From assembly GCA_900489925.1 (NCBI GenBank), contig UEHQ01000009.1:250598-314597 (forward strand): 64,000 nucleotides of DNA. The letters run 5' to 3'. The notes under the pieces are model-generated. The model was not told the origin of the DNA and did not search any database. It worked only from the letters and a program-made list of their open reading frames with translations. This stretch comes from Hyphomicrobiales bacterium. Lineage in GTDB: Bacteria > Pseudomonadota > Alphaproteobacteria > Rhizobiales > Rhizobiaceae. The translations under genes and the position numbers were made by a program. Positions 28,593 through 35,950 of this stretch are shown piece after piece; within the stretch, counting starts at the first letter, position 1; each line of letters opens with the position of its first letter.

Positions 28593-28862
28593 TTAGTAGT
28601 AGTTGCGCGGGCAACGTGCCTCGTAACGGCGACCGTACCTGTCGCGGTATACGCAGTAGCCGCGGTTTTCAGTCGAGCGGCCGATCAAGGCGCCAACGAG
28701 ACCACCAGCGACGGCGCCAACGGCGGCACCACCCCAGCTGTGGCTGACGGCACCACCGATGACGGCACCGGTACCAGCGCCAATGGCCGTACCCTGTTCG
28801 GTCGGCGTGCAAGCTGCAAGTGCGCCAACCAATGCGCCAATGAGAACAATCTTCTTCATCAT
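28593..28862 (-). CDS. Small glycine-zipper lipoprotein
   Basis: An 89-residue (or 88, from the second ATG) predicted lipoprotein. The signal peptide ends in the lipobox LAAC, with the lipidated Cys at about residue 18. It is followed by a glycine-zipper region (GTAIGAGTGAVIGGAV, then VGAVAGGLVGALIG) similar to the 17-kDa surface antigen/YMGG families. The C-terminal RDRYGRRYEARCPRNYY is polar. Role unknown; such proteins are outer-membrane or envelope components. GGGAG lies about 10 nt upstream. Confidence 0.82.
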   Translation of the reverse strand: MMKKIVLIGALVGALAACTPTEQGTAIGAGTGAVIGGAVSHSWGGAAVGAVAGGLVGALIGRSTENRGYCVYRDRYGRRYEARCPRNYY

Positions 28863-28893
28863 GACATAGATCTCCCAGGTTTTTTTCGGGCGC

Positions 28894-29049
28894 CTAGATG
28901 CGTCCCATCAGCAGAAGAATAATAATAATTACAAGAACTAGCCCCAAACCACCCGAAGGTCCATAGCCCCAAGCGCGGCTGTAACCCCAATTTGGTAGGG
29001 CGCCGATCAAAAGCAGAATAAGGATAATGAGAAGTATGGTTCCGAGCAT
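28894..29049 (-). CDS. DUF3309 small membrane protein
   Basis: A 51-residue protein with two hydrophobic segments (LGTILLIILILLLIGALP and LGLVLVIIIILLLMG) around a WGYSRAWGYGPSGG turn, the pattern of DUF3309. Function unknown. ATG at 29049 is chosen because the upstream 13 in-frame residues are polar and GAGG precedes the ATG. A GGAAC-N16-TGTT sequence upstream suggests general-stress control. The lipoprotein gene follows 31 bp downstream on the same strand. Confidence 0.8.
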   Translation of the reverse strand: MLGTILLIILILLLIGALPNWGYSRAWGYGPSGGLGLVLVIIIILLLMGRI

Positions 29050-29090
29050 GTTTCGTGGCCTCAGCGAATTTCGAGTTTCAATGAACATGA

Positions 29091-29115
29091 AACACGCTTG
29101 TCACATTTTTGTTCC
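29091..29115 (-). promoter_or_regulatory. EcfG-like promoter upstream of the DUF3309 gene
   Basis: On the minus strand GGAAC, a 16-bp spacer and TGTT, one mismatch from the alphaproteobacterial general-stress consensus GGAAC-N16/17-CGTT. The -10 element is about 42 bp before the ATG at 29049, a normal leader distance. Confidence 0.45.
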
Positions 29116-29247
29116 CGACCACCTTCTGCGCATCAAAGCGGTATCCGGGACGCCGCCAATTCTTAACGGTGACGACCCGAATTGTAGGGGAAGGACCATT
29201 CTTGCACATAATCATATGGTTAAAAAACAGTTTAAATACAATATGTT

Positions 29248-29290
29248 GCCGTGAACAAATGCCGAAAACGCGAAAGTCGCTGATTCGTCG
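29248..29290 (+). repeat. 43-bp imperfect direct repeat, copy 1
   Basis: Begins GCCGTGAACAAA and ends GATTCGTCG with a 22-bp centre; copy 2 at 29483-29525 has the same ends, spacing and total length, with AGTC also shared in the centre. It lies in the 677-bp gene-free stretch between the DUF3309 gene and the helicase. Confidence 0.65.
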
Positions 29291-29381
29291 TCCGTTTGTT
29301 CCGTTTTTGATCAAGACGTTAATCGCAACGCGGAAAACACCGCCGTTTGCCCCGCACACCGGTAAAAACCGAGCCAAGGCC

Positions 29382-29553
29382 GAATCAGCATTGACATGGC
29401 TCGGCGACGCTTGAACACCCGCAATACGAGAATCCTGAGATTCAGCATCTTGTGGAAAAAAGTGATTCAAAATCAATACTTAGCCGTGAACAAACACTGA
29501 ATCATCGGGAGTCATCGATTCGTCGCTGATTCGTTCTCAAGCTGTTCCGAATC
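29382..29553. other. Cluster of nine GANTC (CcrM) sites in an intergenic region
   Basis: GANTC occurs at 29382, 29430, 29439, 29464, 29499, 29509, 29517, 29528 and 29549 (a tenth is at 29282). About 0.7 would be expected by chance in 172 bp. No convincing gene lies here. GANTC is the target of the cell-cycle methyltransferase CcrM in alphaproteobacteria. The cluster ends about 170 bp before the helicase start. Confidence 0.75.
29483..29525 (+). repeat. 43-bp imperfect direct repeat, copy 2
   Basis: Begins GCCGTGAACAAA and ends GATTCGTCG; the arms match copy 1 exactly while the centre differs at about half its positions. It contains three of the clustered GANTC sites. Exact arm conservation with a diverged centre suggests a two-part binding site or a folded RNA/DNA element rather than a recent duplication. 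Confidence 0.65.
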
Positions 29554-29726
29554 GGAATGCGCGCATTCTGCAAGCTATTCGCGCATCCATTCAGGACATC
29601 AAATTCAAAGTCGGCCCTTGCGTTTGGGTGGCTGGCTGTCCATGTGTGGTGTGCTTCAGAGAGGAGCTGAACGACCCTCGGGACATCCCGCTTACCTTCA
29701 GGACCAAGAAACTGACATCGCAGCCC

Positions 29727-32700
29727 ATGATATTGTCCGGGCGCGGCGTGACCGCGGTGCTCGGACCCACCAATACCGGCAAGACGCATTATGCCATTGA
29801 ACGCATGGTCGCCCATGGCACCGGCGTCATCGGCCTGCCGCTGCGGCTGCTGGCTCGCGAGGTCTATACGCGTGTCGTTGAAAAGGTCGGCGCGCAGAAC
29901 GTCGCCTTGGTGACCGGCGAAGAAAAGATATCGCCTCCCAATGCACGATTTTCCGTCTGTACGGTCGAGGCCATGCCGCGCGAGACGAAAGCAGCCTTCG
30001 TTGCCATCGATGAAGTGCAGCTTGCGGGTGACCTGGAACGCGGCCACATCTTCACGGATCGCATTCTTCATCTGCGCGGCCGTGACGAAACGTTGCTGCT
30101 TGGCGCCGGCACCATGCGCCCCATCCTGCAGCAACTCCTCCCCGGCATCACCGTTGTCGAGCGACCGCGCCTCTCGCACTTGTTCTACGCCGGCCAGAAG
30201 AAAATCACGCGCCTGCCCCAGCGTTCGGCCATCGTCGCCTTTTCGGCCGACGAGGTCTATGCGATCGCCGAGCTCATTCGGCGCCAGCGCGGCGGTGCGG
30301 CAGTTGTTCTCGGCGCGCTCAGCCCGCGAACGCGCAACGCCCAGGTCGCCCTCTACCAGGCCGGTGATGTCGAATATCTCGTTGCGACCGATGCCATCGG
30401 CATGGGCCTCAATCTAGATGTCGATCACGTGGCCTTCGCGCAGGACCGCAAATTCGACGGCTACCAGTTCCGCAATCTCAACCCAGCCGAGCTTGGCCAG
30501 ATCGCGGGCCGCGCCGGGCGCCATGTGCGTGACGGTACCTTTGGCGTCACCGGACAGGTCGAGCCTTTCGACGACGAGGTCGTCAACCGGATCGAGTCTC
30601 ACGAATTCGACAACGTCAAGGTGCTGCAATGGCGCACCAAGGACCTCGATTTCGCCTCGATCCAGAGATTGCGGACCAGCCTCGAGACCGCGCCGCGCGT
30701 ATCAGGGCTGACGCGCGCGCTCCCGTCTGTCGACCAGCAGGCATTGGAGCAGCTATCGCGCTATCCCGAAATCACCGACCTTGCCACCACGCCCGAACGC
30801 GTGGAAAAGTTGTGGGAAGCCTGTGCCCTACCCGACTATCGTCGCATTACACCGGCACAACATGCCGATCTTATATCCACCCTCTTTTCGGATCTTGTGC
30901 GCTATGGCACGGTAAACGAGAACTTCCTTGCCGAGCAGGTGCATCGCGCTGACCGAACAGACGGTGAAATTGACACGCTTTCGGCGCGAATCGCGCAGAT
31001 AAGAACGTGGACCTATGTGTCGAATCGGCCTGGTTGGCTTGCTGATCCGACACACTGGCAGGAAAAGACGCGGGAAATCGAAGATCGATTGTCCGATGCG
31101 TTACATGAAAGGTTGACGAAACGCTTTGTTGATCGCAGGACATCTGTGCTCATGAAGCGCCTGAGAGAGAATGCGATGCTGGAAGCAGAAATCAGTGTAA
31201 ATGGCGATGTCTTCGTTGAAGGACATCATGTGGGACAATTGTCGGGATTCCGGTTCACGCCTGTTTCGGGAGCGGATGGACCAGACGCCAAGGCAGTTCA
31301 GACTGCTTCGCAAAAGGCGCTTGCTCTTGAATTCGAGGCGCGCGCCGCGCGTCTGCATGCGGCTGGCAACGGCGATCTGGCAATCAGCTCGGATGGCTTG
31401 ATCCGTTGGCTCGGCGACCCTGTTGCGCGCCTGGCGGGTAGCGATCACATCATGCGTCCGCGCGTTCTGCTGCTTGCCGACGAGCAGCTGACGGGCAACG
31501 CTCGTGATCACGTGGCTGCTCGCATCGAGCGCTTTGTGAACCATCACATCAGCACGGCCCTGAAGCCGCTGGACGATCTTTCGCGTGCCGAGGACCTGCA
31601 GGGCCTGGCAAAGGGCCTCGCTTTCCAGCTGGTCGAAAATCTCGGCGTTCTATTCCGTCGCGACGTTACAGAAGAAGTGAAGTCGCTGGATCAGGATGCG
31701 CGCGCATCGATGCGCCGCTATGGCGTTCGTTTTGGCGCCTACCACATCTTCGTTCCTGCGCTGCTGAAGCCGGCGCCGGCCGAGCTCATCACCCTCCTCT
31801 GGGCGCTGAAGAACGACGGTCTCGACAAGCCGGGCTACGGCGACCTCATTCCGGTTCTGGCCGCAGGCCGCACCTCGGTTGTCACCGACCCTGGTTTCGA
31901 ACGCACCTTCTACAAGCTTGCCGGCTTCCGCTTCCTCGGAAAGCGTGCGGTGAGAATCGATATCCTCGAGCGTTTGGCCGACATCATTCGTCCGCTGCTG
32001 CAGTGGAAGCCTGGTCAGCCCAACCGTCCGGAAGGCGCCTACGACGGCCGGCGGTTTACGACGACGACTGCGATGCTCTCCATTCTCGGTGCAACGCTCG
32101 ACGACATGGAAGAAATCCTGAAGGGACTTGGCTACCGCGCTGACGCCGTCAAGGCCGAGGAAGCAGCTGCCTATCTCTCCACCCAGAATGCTTCGTCCAC
32201 GCCACCGTCCGATAGCGCGACGGAAGACGCAGCTGACAAGGCTGATCACGACGACGCGGACAGCGCTGCGGAAGAACCCGCCGCCGAAGCCGGTGCAACG
32301 GAGGCTGTTGCCACGCAACAAGACGCCGCCGAGGCAACCGACGCTGCCGAGACCGAAGAACCGAAGCCTGTTCTCCTTTGGCGCCTCGGTGGTCGCAACG
32401 ACAATCAGCGCCAGCCGCGCAATCACGGCGAGCGTCGTGGTGGTCAGGGTCAGGAACGCGCCCAGGGCCAGCGTCGCCAGGGTGGCGAGGGCCGAGAAGG
32501 CGGTGAAAACCGTGACGGCAACCGCCAGCACCGCGGCAAGGATGGCGGGAAGCCGCAGGGACGCGGTGATCGCAACGAGCAGCGCGGCGATCGCCAGGAC
32601 CGTGGCGACCGCAAAGACAGAAACAACAATCGCGGCGGCCCGCAGCCGCTGCGCTTCGAGGCAAAGCCGCCACGCAAGGAAAAGCCGATCGATCCGGATT

Positions 32701-32747
32701 CTCCTTTCGCCAAGCTCGCTGCCTTGAAGGAGCAAATGAAGAAGTAA
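29727..32747 (+). CDS. Suv3-like ATP-dependent RNA helicase with RG-rich tail
   Basis: A 1006-residue DExH helicase related to mitochondrial Suv3/degradosome helicases. Walker A is GPTNTGKT near the N-terminus, motif II is DEVQ, and motif VI is QIAGRAGRHVRDG. An accessory region follows, then from about residue 815 an Ala/Glu-rich acidic linker. A low-complexity basic tail rich in RGG/RGD/QGQ repeats comes next, ending in a short conserved segment (DPDSPFAKLAALKEQMKK). The tail should be disordered and RNA-binding. ATG at 29727 is chosen because the family begins just before GRGVTAVLGPTNTGKT; the frame extends to 29628. An S4-domain gene follows after 3 bp, pointing to RNA or ribosome metabolism. 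Confidence 0.9.
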   Translation: MILSGRGVTAVLGPTNTGKTHYAIERMVAHGTGVIGLPLRLLAREVYTRVVEKVGAQNVALVTGEEKISPPNARFSVCTVEAMPRETKAAFVAIDEVQLAGDLERGHIFTDRILHLRGRDETLLLGAGTMRPILQQLLPGITVVERPRLSHLFYAGQKKITRLPQRSAIVAFSADEVYAIAELIRRQRGGAAVVLGALSPRTRNAQVALYQAGDVEYLVATDAIGMGLNLDVDHVAFAQDRKFDGYQFRNLNPAELGQIAGRAGRHVRDGTFGVTGQVEPFDDEVVNRIESHEFDNVKVLQWRTKDLDFASIQRLRTSLETAPRVSGLTRALPSVDQQALEQLSRYPEITDLATTPERVEKLWEACALPDYRRITPAQHADLISTLFSDLVRYGTVNENFLAEQVHRADRTDGEIDTLSARIAQIRTWTYVSNRPGWLADPTHWQEKTREIEDRLSDALHERLTKRFVDRRTSVLMKRLRENAMLEAEISVNGDVFVEGHHVGQLSGFRFTPVSGADGPDAKAVQTASQKALALEFEARAARLHAAGNGDLAISSDGLIRWLGDPVARLAGSDHIMRPRVLLLADEQLTGNARDHVAARIERFVNHHISTALKPLDDLSRAEDLQGLAKGLAFQLVENLGVLFRRDVTEEVKSLDQDARASMRRYGVRFGAYHIFVPALLKPAPAELITLLWALKNDGLDKPGYGDLIPVLAAGRTSVVTDPGFERTFYKLAGFRFLGKRAVRIDILERLADIIRPLLQWKPGQPNRPEGAYDGRRFTTTTAMLSILGATLDDMEEILKGLGYRADAVKAEEAAAYLSTQNASSTPPSDSATEDAADKADHDDADSAAEEPAAEAGATEAVATQQDAAEATDAAETEEPKPVLLWRLGGRNDNQRQPRNHGERRGGQGQERAQGQRRQGGEGREGGENRDGNRQHRGKDGGKPQGRGDRNEQRGDRQDRGDRKDRNNNRGGPQPLRFEAKPPRKEKPIDPDSPFAKLAALKEQMKK

Positions 32748-32750
32748 CCG

Positions 32751-33155
32751 ATGAGCGGAGAAAGACAGCCATCCGGCGATTCGCGACAGCGCATCGACAA
32801 GTGGCTGTTTTTCACGCGCATGGTGAAATCGCGCTCGCTGGCGCAAAGCCACATCCAGGCGGGCCACGTGCGCGTCAATGGCGACCGCGTCGCCCAGCCC
32901 AGCCACGTGATAAAGATCGGCGACAAGGTGGAAATCGCGCTTGAACGGCGCGATCTCGTCCTTGTCGTCAAGGCGGCCGGAGATCGGCGCGGCCCCTATG
33001 AAGAGGCCAGACTCCTATATGAGGATCAGACGCCACCTCCGGACGAGACGAAACGACTTTCTCTGTATGAGCAGGCGACGCGCGCGATTGGCGCCGGAAG
33101 GCCGACGAAAAAAGAGCGCAGAGCAATCGACAGGCTAATGTCCGACGACGATTAG
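32751..33155 (+). CDS. S4 domain RNA-binding protein (Hsp15/HslR-like)
   Basis: A 134-residue protein with an N-terminal S4 domain (about residues 13-75: [31 protein letters not shown]) and a basic C-terminal tail ending in [11 protein letters not shown]. Hsp15 binds the 50S subunit carrying a nascent chain after premature dissociation and helps recycle it. It is 3 bp after the helicase stop, so the two are co-transcribed. The exact role is inferred from the family. Confidence 0.9.
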   Translation: MSGERQPSGDSRQRIDKWLFFTRMVKSRSLAQSHIQAGHVRVNGDRVAQPSHVIKIGDKVEIALERRDLVLVVKAAGDRRGPYEEARLLYEDQTPPPDETKRLSLYEQATRAIGAGRPTKKERRAIDRLMSDDD

Positions 33156-33346
33156 AAAACTGTCTCTCAACGGCCCCGTTTTGCGATCGGTTTATTCTTG
33201 AAATCCGACATCAGAACCGATACTTCACATTCGACTTGCCGGATTACGTGAGGCTTCGAACAGTTGTCCACGCCCCAATCCGGCCAGGGGAAAGGCGCGA
33301 CGTTCCAGGTTGCCCGCCCCACTGCGTGGAAATCCTGGAGTTCTTC

Positions 33347-33685
33347 ATGACCTATGTCGTGACCGACAACTGCATTCGCTGCAAATACACGGACTGCGTT
33401 GAAGTGTGCCCCGTAGACTGCTTCTATGAAGGCGAAAACTTCCTTGTCATTCATCCTGATGAGTGCATCGATTGTGGCGTCTGCGAGCCTGAATGTCCCG
33501 CCGAGGCGATCAAGCCGGATACCGAGCCGGGCCTCGACAAGTGGCTGAAGATCAATGCCGAGTTCGCAAGCATCTGGCCGAACATCACCGTCAAGAAGGA
33601 CGCGATGCCGGAGGCCAAGGAGCTGGACGGCGAGACCGGAAAGTTCGAAAAGTACTTCTCGGAAAAGCCCGGCGCCGGCGACTGA
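33347..33685 (+). CDS. fdxA: Ferredoxin FdxA (7Fe type)
   Basis: A 112-residue ferredoxin carrying cluster motifs [17 protein letters not shown] and [16 protein letters not shown] in the first 55 residues, plus the C-terminal extension typical of FdxA ([3Fe-4S]/[4Fe-4S]) proteins. It is a cytosolic electron carrier. ATG at 33347 has GGAG 6 nt upstream and matches the family start MTYVVTDNC; the longer frame from 33236 is not supported. It is 191 bp after the S4 gene, so it probably has its own promoter. The partner enzyme is unknown. Confidence 0.95.
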   Translation: MTYVVTDNCIRCKYTDCVEVCPVDCFYEGENFLVIHPDECIDCGVCEPECPAEAIKPDTEPGLDKWLKINAEFASIWPNITVKKDAMPEAKELDGETGKFEKYFSEKPGAGD

Positions 33686-34081
33686 TCGACCGGCGAACCC
33701 GCCGATCAAAAAAGTGCGGGATGCGTCCACTGATGCACAGGAAATTGCTTGAATCATATGGGTGACATGTGTTGCCTGCATGACTCAGGCTCAGTAAATT
33801 ATTGATTTCCTCATATTTTTGTGGTAGCTTTACAACACTGATCCATTTGCGGCATTTTGCGTGCCCAAAACCACCACGAAAGCAAAACAAATCCACACGC
33901 GGTTTCCGTGACATATCAACGCCTTGAGCTGTGAGGTCCCGAAATCGTGCGCGTGATTGTGTTTGTTTCCGTTCGGTCGGAACAGAAGCAAAGTCACCCG
34001 ACGGGTTGCACCGTCTAACCCGGGCCTGACTGACCCGGCTCCGGCCGCCGCCGGAAGCGTAACAGGGAGTTTTTGAATAGA
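33686..34081 (+). other. 396-bp intergenic region between fdxA and carD
   Basis: No supported gene. A loose sigma-70-like pair (TTGATT near 33802 and TAGCTT about 17 bp later) could serve carD. The distance from there to the carD ATG would give a 5' leader of roughly 250 nt. No riboswitch class was recognised in it. A small CGGCG/CGCCG stem lies directly after the fdxA stop but lacks a T-run. Confidence 0.3.
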
Positions 34082-34654
34082 ATGACGACCCAGCAGAAAA
34101 AGCCTTCTTCCGCACGTCACGGCTTCAAGACCGGTGAATCGATCGTGTACCCCGCACATGGCGTCGGTACCATCACCGCTATCGAAGAGCAAGAAGTTGC
34201 AGGCATGAAGCTCGAACTTTTCGTTATCGATTTCGAGAAGGACAAAATGCGCCTGAAGGTGCCGGTCGCGAAGGCCATGAGCATCGGTATGCGCAAGCTC
34301 TCGGAAACCGATTTTGTTGATCGGGCACTGAAGGTTGTGCAGGGCAAGGCGCGCGTAAAGCGTACGATGTGGTCCCGTCGCGCTCAGGAGTATGACGCCA
34401 AGATCAATTCCGGCGACCTTATCTCTATCGCTGAAGTCGTGCGCGACCTCTACCGTGCCGAAAACCAGCCGGAACAGTCTTATTCCGAACGTCAGCTTTA
34501 CGAAGCTGCGCTTGACCGTATGGCTCGCGAAATCGCTGCCGTAAACAAGATGTCGGAAACCGAAGCCGTTCGCCTCGTTGAGACCAACCTGAACAAGGGT
34601 CCCAAGCGCGGCAAGGCGATTGAAGAAGACGAATCTCAGGACGAAGCTGCCTAA
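34082..34654 (+). CDS. carD: CarD family transcriptional regulator
   Basis: A 190-residue CarD/CdnL-type protein that binds the RNA polymerase beta subunit and stabilises open promoter complexes, notably at rRNA promoters. The N-terminal Tudor-like RNAP-interaction domain starts at FKTGESIVYPAHGVGTI. The C-terminal helical DNA-binding domain includes RDLYRAENQPEQSYSERQLYEAALDRMAREI. ATG at 34082 matches the family start; an upstream TTG at 34073 is closer to the GGGAG sequence and cannot be excluded. A strong terminator follows. Confidence 0.94.
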   Translation: MTTQQKKPSSARHGFKTGESIVYPAHGVGTITAIEEQEVAGMKLELFVIDFEKDKMRLKVPVAKAMSIGMRKLSETDFVDRALKVVQGKARVKRTMWSRRAQEYDAKINSGDLISIAEVVRDLYRAENQPEQSYSERQLYEAALDRMAREIAAVNKMSETEAVRLVETNLNKGPKRGKAIEEDESQDEAA

Positions 34655-34680
34655 ACAGCGGCCCGCTTCCCCTATCAAAA

Positions 34681-34707
34681 ACCCGGCCTTCGAGCCGGGT
34701 TTTTTTT
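34681..34707 (+). terminator. Rho-independent terminator of carD
   Basis: ACCCGGC-cttcga-GCCGGGT followed by seven T. The T-run runs straight into the GGAAC element of the next promoter. Confidence 0.92.
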
Positions 34708-34732
34708 GGAACTTTTTCCAGCCTCGCGCGTT
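34708..34732 (+). promoter_or_regulatory. EcfG-type general stress promoter of rpoH2
   Basis: GGAAC at 34708-34712, a 16-bp spacer, and CGTT at 34729-34732, an exact match to the EcfG/RpoE4 consensus GGAAC-N16/17-CGTT. In Rhizobium, rpoH2 is known to be under RpoE4 (EcfG) control, which agrees with this position about 300 bp upstream of the sigma-factor gene. Confidence 0.85.
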
Positions 34733-34817
34733 ATCGAATTGCTGTTGCGAATGTCTGCGGGGCTATCACCCTGATCGAACGTTCGCTTTTGGGTCTACGT
34801 TCGATGAGGAGTGGATT

Positions 34818-34889
34818 ATGCGTTCCACAATTTGCCAGATCGGCAACGTGACAAGACTGATCTCTCTTCGCCGGATTTCCGACGCATAA
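34818..34889 (+). CDS. Possible 23-residue leader peptide in the rpoH2 5' region
   Basis: ATG at 34818 is preceded by GAGGAG with a 6-nt gap, a better ribosome-binding site than most genes here. The product starts MRSTICQIGNVTRLI and ends RRISDA, basic and short. It lies between the EcfG-type promoter and rpoH2, so it would be translated from the same leader. No family is recognised. It could be a regulatory upstream ORF or an unannotated stress peptide. Confidence 0.4.
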   Translation: MRSTICQIGNVTRLISLRRISDA

Positions 34890-35031
34890 CGTTAAAGTAG
34901 GGCCTCCTGCTGAAACGTCCAGAGTTCGGGGCCTTCATATCTTCAAGCCAAGATTTTGATCTGGGTGCAACGCCCGGAATTGAACATTGTTTGCCCCGTC
35001 GAGGGCCCAAGCGTAAGTTCAGGAGATCGAT

Positions 35032-35895
35032 ATGAAGAACATGTCTGCAGACCGGCGCATGATCAAAATTGCCATGGCGGCGCCCTATCTTGCCCGAGAA
35101 GAAGAACATGACCTGGCTGTCCGCTGGAAGCACAACGAGGATCGCGGCGCGCGCAACCAGATCGCAATGGCGCACATGCGCCTAGTTATCTCGATGGCAG
35201 CGAAGTTCCGCAATTTCGGACTCCCGATGAGTGACCTCGTGCAGGAAGGCTATGTCGGTCTGCTCGAAGCAGCCGCCCGCTTCGAACCCGAACGTGACGT
35301 TCGCTTTTCGACTTATGCAAGCTGGTGGATCCGCGCCTCGATACAGGATTACATCCTCCGCAACTGGTCCATCGTTCGCGGGGGGACGAGCTCCGCGCAA
35401 AAGGCGCTCTTCTTCAATTTGCGGCGCCTGCGCGCGAAGCTCGCAAAGGGCGATACGCAGCTGACCCTGCAATCCATCCATCAGGAGATCGCCGGTGCCC
35501 TCGGCGTGAGCCTTGCGGACGTTCAGACCATGGATGCCCGGCTTTCAAGCAACGACGCGTCGCTCCAGGCCCCCTCGGTCTCCGGTGACGCGGATAGTGC
35601 CGAGAAGATGGACTTCCTTGTCAGCGACGAGCCGCTCCCGGACGAACAGGTGACAAACATGATCGATGGCGAACGTCGTCGCGTCTGGCTCGCATCAGCC
35701 CTGACACGCCTGAACGAGCGCGAGATGAAGATCATCAGTGCCCGCCGGCTGGCGGAAGACGGCGCCACGCTGGAAGAACTCGGTGCCGATCTCGGCATCT
35801 CCAAGGAACGCGTTCGGCAAATCGAGAGCCGGGCTATGGAAAAGCTTCGGTCGGCCCTCGTGAGCGCCGATCCCTATATGGCCGCATCGGTCTGA
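35032..35895 (+). CDS. rpoH2: RNA polymerase sigma factor RpoH2 (sigma-32 family)
   Basis: A 287-residue heat-shock-type sigma factor. Region 2 contains RNQIAMAHMRLVISMAAKFRNFGLPMSDLVQEGYVGLLEAAARF and FSTYASWWIRASIQDYILRNW. The RpoH box is QKALFFNLRRLRAKL, and region 4 ends with GISKERVRQIESRAMEKLR. The absence of a linked heat-shock operon and the EcfG-type promoter upstream point to RpoH2, the stress/stationary-phase paralogue of rhizobia, rather than RpoH1. AGGAGA lies about 6 nt before ATG 35032. A terminator follows at 35923. Confidence 0.93.
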   Translation: MKNMSADRRMIKIAMAAPYLAREEEHDLAVRWKHNEDRGARNQIAMAHMRLVISMAAKFRNFGLPMSDLVQEGYVGLLEAAARFEPERDVRFSTYASWWIRASIQDYILRNWSIVRGGTSSAQKALFFNLRRLRAKLAKGDTQLTLQSIHQEIAGALGVSLADVQTMDARLSSNDASLQAPSVSGDADSAEKMDFLVSDEPLPDEQVTNMIDGERRRVWLASALTRLNEREMKIISARRLAEDGATLEELGADLGISKERVRQIESRAMEKLRSALVSADPYMAASV

Positions 35896-35922
35896 CAGAA
35901 TTACTCCCCCAGTGATGCAACT

Positions 35923-35950
35923 GGCCCGGCGCAAGCCGGGCCTTCTTTTT
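35923..35950 (+). terminator. Rho-independent terminator of rpoH2
   Basis: GGCCCGGC-gcaa-GCCGGGCC followed by TTCTTTTT. Its distal part touches the stop of the convergent M48 gene. Confidence 0.93.

Noticed and set aside
29440..29470. DnaA-box-like TGTGGAAAA and possible replication origin in the GANTC cluster
   Set aside because: Only one imperfect DnaA-like site and no origin-linked genes nearby, so origin function is not supported.
29078..29476. 132-residue minus-strand ORF and 101-residue plus-strand ORF (29109-29414) in the intergenic region
   Set aside because: They overlap each other, have no ribosome-binding site or recognisable family, and lie over the repeat/GANTC region.
31650..32906. 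418-residue minus-strand ORF opposite the helicase tail
   Set aside because: Apparent hydrophobicity arises from antisense reading of the repetitive RG-rich tail; the plus-strand frame has the family motifs.
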